A stretch of DNA of 64,000 nt from Sycobia sp. Sy_11 (taxonomy: Eukaryota > Arthropoda > Insecta > Hymenoptera > Epichrysomallidae): the NCBI GenBank assembly GCA_018907035.1, contig JACCIC010000150.1, positions 1,247,001-1,311,000 of the forward strand, read 5' to 3'. Below the pieces are notes generated by a model, which saw only the letters and a list, made by a program, of their open reading frames with translations, was not told the DNA's origin and ran no database searches. Below, piece by piece: positions 58,160 to 64,000 of this stretch. The position numbers were made by a program, and so were the translations under genes. Position 1 is the first letter of the stretch. Every line of letters starts with the position of its first letter.

Positions 58160-59240
58160 TTTTTCTTGAATGATGAGAAAAAAATAATTAAAAATCATTT
58201 AATTATATGCGATTTCAATTAAGTCTTCGACGTTACCAAGTGAAATGTCCTGAATAAATTTTACAAAAATAATTGACTCCTGAATTTTAAAGAAGTTATC
58301 AAAATAGCTCTAATCTACGAATTCTCAAAACTAACTATGCAAAGAAACAGCTCCTTAAACTTATGTTGGGATTTCTTGACCAGTATCCGGTAATTATTTC
58401 GGCAAAACAAATTTAATAATACTAGAACTATTGTTTATTGTAAAATCTAAAAAATTTTCATCAACCAATATAGAATGAAAATAACTAATAGATTTCAGAT
58501 CTTGAAAAAATAGCAAATACTATCAATCCATACCTCTTGCATATACGAAAGGATTTGAGCAATAGAATATCAACAATCTAATAAGAATCTCGTAATCGAG
58601 ATTACGATGAATAATAAATCTATTTTGATTAATCTTAGTACAGAGTTCGAAATAACAGTTCTAATGAATATTAAAACATTAATAATCGAAGAATGGACGA
58701 TATTATTCAAAAGATACGTAAAATTTTATTCGAGTACCACTGGAATATACTTTTAATTTAGTATAGACTATATAACATAATCAACATAGCCAGACTCATT
58801 ACTAAAGGTATCAGTTTATGGGTCACGGAAGCAAACAAAAAACTAAGTAATTATCGATGTAATTAAGTATATATATATTATCGATGTAAGTAAGTAAGTA
58901 TATCGATGCAACAAAGGCAGCGGAGAATAAAAATAAAACAAAACGTTGCTGAATATTTACCATTTCTGACCGGAGAATGCTGAGGAAATCTTCTGCGTCA
59001 ACTTCTTGTCGGTATATATATATAAGTAAAATGAACGATTACTTAATAATCTCACTTGTCGACCAGTGCAAATACTTAATGAATAAATCGCTGGACTTTC
59101 GAATAAAAATCAATCTACAATGAAACTAATTCCGATCAAATATGAGTGATATTTGGTAACGACGAGGACAGTGCGCTTGAGAAAATTATAATTAATGAAA
59201 ACATTTTGAATAGAGTAGGGCAGGCTATAATCTACACCGA
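58160..59240 (+). mobile_element. Decayed APE-type non-LTR retrotransposon (LINE) fragment
   Basis: Several short reading frames on the plus strand resemble LINE ORF2 landmarks in the expected order. NHLIICDFN (about 58193-58219) resembles the endonuclease GDFN block with the G lost. IIEEWTILFKRYVKFYSST (about 58670-58726) resembles the W...Y/F linker before reverse transcriptase. VDQCKYLMNKSLDFRIKI (59058-59111) resembles the KYLG...LxFxxHI block after the polymerase core. ALEKIIINENILNRVGQAI follows at about 59170. Frames shift and stops interrupt, and the spacing between the last two landmarks is too short for an intact polymerase core. It is a dead copy if it is one; each individual match is weak. 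Confidence 0.35.
58851..58912. repeat. Three ATCGATG-type units with GTAA tandem
   Basis: TATCGATG occurs three times (about 58852, 58880, 58902), with TAAG tandem units between. Confidence 0.8.
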
Positions 59241-61760
59241 GAAATAATTTTTGTAAATTCAAACAAATTTTCATAGATTAAAATAAATAATTTGTGATCC
59301 GTCCTCACAAACGTTTTTTTCAATTCAGTACAAATAATTTTTTAAAATATAAAAATCTATATTTTGAAATTCAATAAATGTTTACTTGAAAATACAAAAT
59401 ATTCTTTTGATTGAAATAAATATTTTTTTTTTTAAATTGATGATAATTTTATTGATTTCAGAAAATATTTTCTTGTTTGAAAAATATTTTGAAAAATTTA
59501 TTTTTTATATTTAAAAACAATTTTTGATTATTATATCCGTCTTATAGAACATTTATATAGTTCTTTTATGATAGCAAGTAGAAGAGGATAGTACTAGAAG
59601 TAGCTATTTGTTTAAGTCAAGAAATTGAAGTAAAATAAACATATTGTTCATTCAATGAAATGACGTTTTACTAAAAATCTTCTATTGAATTTAAGAAATT
59701 TTTTTCTGAATAAGGTGTCAATTTAAATTGAAATTGCTATGTAATGTAGCGAGATTTTCATACAGATCAAGCAGATTTAATACGCAAAATAAACTATTAT
59801 TGATTTTCCATAAATTATCCAAAAGCTGTAATGTATACGGAATTGTTGAGATTCCTTGTTGTTGAGTTCAGACAATATATAATGCATTCTCCCATTGTGC
59901 GGATCGTTATGGCCTTATAGCTTTTGACGGTGTTTGTCATTACAATACATAATCCAACTACCAAAATTATGAATAATAAAATTATTTATTATATGCTTCT
60001 TGTTATTTATATTCTCTTGCATAATCATGGCGCTGATTTAATGCACTGATTTTTGATCCTCGGAGGGTAAAACGTATTAAAACTCGATGTTACTTTCAAT
60101 GATCCATTCCGTTGTCCATGCGATAGCTCACTAAAGATAAGTAGATGACAAGTAGAGGCTACAAATAAAAGTAATAATGATAATAATAATAATAATGTTT
60201 GAAAGTTTATTTTGCAAAATAAATTGACATATACAGCATGGTACAGCAAGTCAGCGAAATTAACATTTTATTTCATTTAATGTTATTTTTGGTTTTTTGT
60301 TTTTTTTTTTTTGTTTTTTACAACGATACTAATTGTTGTGCGACTTAGTTTAGCGTAAGTAACACATTGTCGAAGTTACTTTCAATTTGAAATTATGGTT
60401 GCTATTTTTTCCGTCTCCCGCAAAACTAATGTGTGACAGTCGGAATCGCCCGTTTCAACGTAAAACCAGGGAAATTTCTTCGTGGCCCAAAGCTTTAACA
60501 TGCCTTACATAGAATTACACTATTCATTGACGTTTCTATCCTTGCTTTAATCGTTAAATCATTTACTTATTTTTTTCATTAATTTTTCTTTTTTTTTTTG
60601 TTTTTGTTTTACTCTAAAACTATTTTTCCTTATACCTGCAACCGTTCGTAAAAAATCGTATTCGACTAGGTGGGATTGTTTGTGTTTTTCCTCCGTTTTA
60701 GACTTGTTTAACAACGAAAATGAACGAGAATCATACGGATGAAGAAGAAGAAGAAGAAGAAGAAAAAAAATTAGATTTCACAGATTCGCTCTCTCGTGCT
60801 TGGAATTCTTATGGTTAATGCCTCGCAAACGGTATTAAAACCTGACGAATTCCCTATCGTTATACAAATGTCAAATATGTACGTTACCAATGCAATATAA
60901 AACGCATGAGAGAGAGAGTACGCTTACTGCAACTTTTTTTTTCTCCTCCTCGTGAAGAGATGCATAATCGTCGGGAAATAAAGAGTAAGTGGGATGAGTC
61001 GATTGAGCTACGTAGTTAATGTTATATTACATAATTCGCGAGATTTTCCGTTTCGCTATTTCTTTTTGTTTTTTTTTTTCTAATTTTTTTTTTGTTTTGC
61101 TTGGAGTTCATATTTCTAACACAATGTCCGATTTAATTATTCGGTTATAAAGTACTATACTTTCCGTAACATTTGTGAAAGACCGCGAGTCCTATATGCG
61201 TCTTCAGTTTATTCTTTCGCGTTCGTTTGATTATTATTATTATTTTCTTTTTTATTATATATATATATATAAAGACAAAGATTAGTAGAGTGCGATAGAG
61301 AGAACAATTAATTAGGATAAATATTTTTATCGATTGGGTTTTGACCAACTAATATAGTGTAATTGCGATGTCAGTTAGACTATCCTTCTTTATTAACAGC
61401 AATAATCTGTAATATCACGCCTAAACTATCAAAATCAATTTCAATCAAATTGTTTTTCCTCATTGATAAAATCCATTGTTTCTCCCCTTCGAGGAGCGAT
61501 ACAAAAATCTATTACCAAAATTTTATAACCCCATGCCACGTTTACCTACACTTACCCCTCCCGCCCCTTCTGCTATTTACATTATTAGAGAATGAAGAAT
61601 GTTATGTCATTTACTTGCACTCTATTATTAAATTGACATTATTTTCCAAATAAAGTGAATGCAGAACGTTCTAATGACATCTCAATGTAATACTTGAGTT
61701 TTGTAAACAATATTGATGTTCACGAATTCTCTTTCTCTCTCTCTCTCTCCAATAATAGCA
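59240..61760. other. AT-rich stretch with T-rich tracts
   Basis: No gene. T tracts at 60298-60320, 60591-60608 and 61069-61100, (GAA)n at 60741-60764, (TA)n at 61256-61270. Short frames only. Confidence 0.65.
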
Positions 61761-63158
61761 TTGATTACAATCATTACAATTGACTATGTTCCTGATTTTT
61801 CATATTTAACGTCCATATCTTTAAAATAAAAATATTTACTAGTCCATATCATTACCATTATTAAACAATTTTCATAAATTATTATCATTTTCGAAGAAAA
61901 CTTGAATATTGAGATTCTTTAAATTGACTTAGTTATTTTCCATAATCCTTTAAAATGTGGTAAAATAAAAACGGCACTTTGGCGACATTCTTTTCTGAAT
62001 GGTATTTTGTCGCTAATTTTAGAAATTTCAAACACTCCCTTAGCGATAGTTTTATGAATAAAGTCACTTCTACAATCATTATTAAATCATGTATATTTCA
62101 ATAATACTCATTACTAATTCTCCCTTTATTAATTTAAACAACAAAAAACGTATCTGTATACACAACTTCATTAACAGATGTTGATTTCAGTCCCAGAAAA
62201 GGTGCCGAAGAGATTGGAAACTTTGGACGTTATAAATGGGGGAAATAATCTTTACTAGCAAAATTGATTCTGCCTTTATCATCTTATGTTTGATATTTGA
62301 GATTCTACGGGAATTATTATTATACACAACTATCTGACTGGTATCATATTTACGTTATACCAATTAGTTAAAAAGACCAGCAAGATCGATAAAAATATTT
62401 ATCAGTTTGATTTATATCAGTCGACGGAAGTAGAATTATTAAGATTAATTAGGATACATGACCGCGCCTCCGATCTTGGACCATTTTAAATTAACTTCTT
62501 CGCAATAAACGTAATTTTTTTCTTATCGTTTTACACATTAAGTAAATTTTATTACATGCTCAAAATCGAACGAAATTGACAATCTGAATTTGGCAAAGTT
62601 TCTGAATTGCCGAACAGTAAATGATTATTAAAAGCTCGCGTGTATAGGCAAATCAATATTTTGCAAAATCCGTCGATCGGTCGAAGGGACTTACGAGCTA
62701 AAGATTCGCGTATCATTCCTCCGCTGCTTTATCCAGCCGCGATCCCATACAGAATTTCGTGACAGACAGGTGGGGACGATCGAAGTTTGCGCGGTTTACA
62801 TTACACGATGGAGTTGGCGACGGTGCGGCTTTGTAAAATCTACGGAGACAGGGAGCGTCGCGCGCGCTTCAAATCCGCCAGGATCGGAGCTCCCTTACAA
62901 TCTAATTATTTTCACTTTTGAATGGGGGGGAACGCGATTATCACTAGGGGACGGAAAACAAAGGATTGGAAAAAAGGGGATAATGTTTGGCACTTCAATG
63001 CGAGAAGCTGATACTTATTTTCCATGACATTCGTTGCCTCATTGTATTTATAAAAATGTTTCGTTATCATGATAACGTCGTTTTCTTTTTCTTCTTTTTT
63101 ATTTTTTCGTTTTATGTACATAATAATATTTTTGTCGATACATGAAAATTCGGTTCTG

Positions 63159-63205
<47 letters not shown>

Positions 63206-63400
63206 AAGGTCAAAAAATCGACGATTACGAAAGAGAATAATGGATTGCTATTTTCGTCAATTGGGCAAAACATCGGTATTTAATCTACACTTTAGGATAT
63301 AATTATATCGGATTCATGAGTACAGCTACTGTGTCTCTCTTACTTTGCTTATAATCGCTATTACAATCACATCGACGATCAAAGACGAAAAAAGTACATT
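61760..63400. other. AT-rich stretch
   Basis: No gene. (CT)n at 63161-63201 and a perfect 16-bp palindrome CGTTATCATGATAACG at 63062-63077. The 85-codon plus frame at 62770-63027 has no known motif. Confidence 0.6.
63161..63201. repeat. (TC)n microsatellite
   Basis: About 20 TC units. Confidence 0.97.
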
Positions 63401-64000
63401 ATCGATTAGACTAATGGGTGCGCCGGTCTCGCGTTAAACGTCGGAGCAACAACAACGATAATAATCGGGCCTATTGTCCCGGTCGGTATGTAACATTTCA
63501 ACGTAAGCGTCATAAAATCTGAAGAATCCGTAACGTATCGGCTCGTATCACATGTGCACAGAAATTTTCGTCGTACAATAATGGAATCGCTATCCCGCCG
63601 TGGCGGCGACCAGCGGAGTCGGGCCGTGGTCTTCCAATCCGATTCCTTCTCTCGTCCCTCGCACTCCCCCGCTTTCGTCTCACGGCGAACGGAGCGAGCC
63701 GTCTGCTCGTCCCGGGCGAAATGACAGGGACGAGCGAGGTTTCCGTGAAATGAAGAATAATCAACGGAGATTGTATTTTGCTCAATGTGCGCTCGTTCGT
63801 TTATTTTTGTTTAATTATTTATTTATTTTTCTTTGGCTTCGTCTGCTCTCGACACCAGTGCGGTTTGGAGATACGAAAGAAACGAAGTATATACCTGGAT
63901 GAAAATTAATTTTCTTTCCTTGACATTGCAAAAACAAAAAAAAAAAAGAAACGAAAGATAATACGACGCTGCTTTCTTCTAGTGGCGTATACATGTTTTT
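63400..64000. other. Small CpG-rich island then AT-rich end
   Basis: CpG-rich unique sequence at 63590-63740 includes a 9-bp-stem hairpin GCTCGTCCC...GGGACGAGC (63705-63735). No gene. The window ends in A-rich sequence. Confidence 0.55.

Noticed and set aside
60720..60818. Small ORF MNENHTDEEEEEEEEKKLDF
   Set aside because: The acidic run is a (GAA)n microsatellite; only 32 codons and no splice or family support.

Overview
This window is eukaryotic nuclear DNA and almost entirely non-coding. The base composition points to an insect. AT-rich stretches alternate with CpG-rich islands, and roughly thirty (TA)n arrays and many (GA)n/(CT)n arrays are scattered on both sides of the boundaries. This mosaic resembles hymenopteran (ant or wasp) genomes, but that assignment is an inference; no diagnostic gene identifies the species. 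I found no complete gene, tRNA, rRNA, known microRNA or CRISPR array. Most long open frames are artefacts of dinucleotide arrays: SLSL/ERER frames come from GA/CT, IYIY from TA and HTHT/VCVC from CA. The others sit in CpG-rich islands where stop codons are scarce.

Layout: 1-1.9 kb is AT-rich. 1.9-2.45 kb is a higher-GC island with overlapping open frames. 2.45-18 kb alternates CpG/GA-rich islands (2.5-3.35, 5.1-5.8, 7.1-9.1, 9.4-10.0, 11.0-12.5, 13.4-15.3 and 16.5-17.7 kb) with AT-rich linkers. 18-22.7 kb is mixed. 22.7-32 kb is mainly AT-rich, with small islands at 25.7 and 29.1 kb. 32-34.8 kb is a strong CpG/C-rich block. 34.8-44 kb is AT-rich. It contains a 174-codon ATG-less open frame at 36.8-37.3 kb, a near-perfect long inverted repeat at 39.2-39.5 kb and a microsatellite cluster at 41.4-42.0 kb. 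44-46.3 kb is mixed, 46.3-48.1 kb AT-rich, 48.1-51.9 kb CpG/CT-rich, 52-53.3 kb AT-rich, 53.4-56.7 kb mixed with a CpG island, and 57.3-63.4 kb AT-rich with decayed non-LTR retrotransposon traces.

The best structural object is the 115-bp-arm inverted repeat (39206-39539, arms about 95% identical), a foldback/MITE-like element or hairpin-RNA source. The best coding candidates are short exon-like pieces: a minus-strand terminal exon at 43813-43923 with a CTAAT branch-site-like motif and an AG acceptor, and a plus-strand cluster at 46933-47128 with two introns of 59 and 56 nt. None could be assigned to a family. The window may lie in a gene desert or a large intron next to a developmental gene, but nothing in the sequence proves this.
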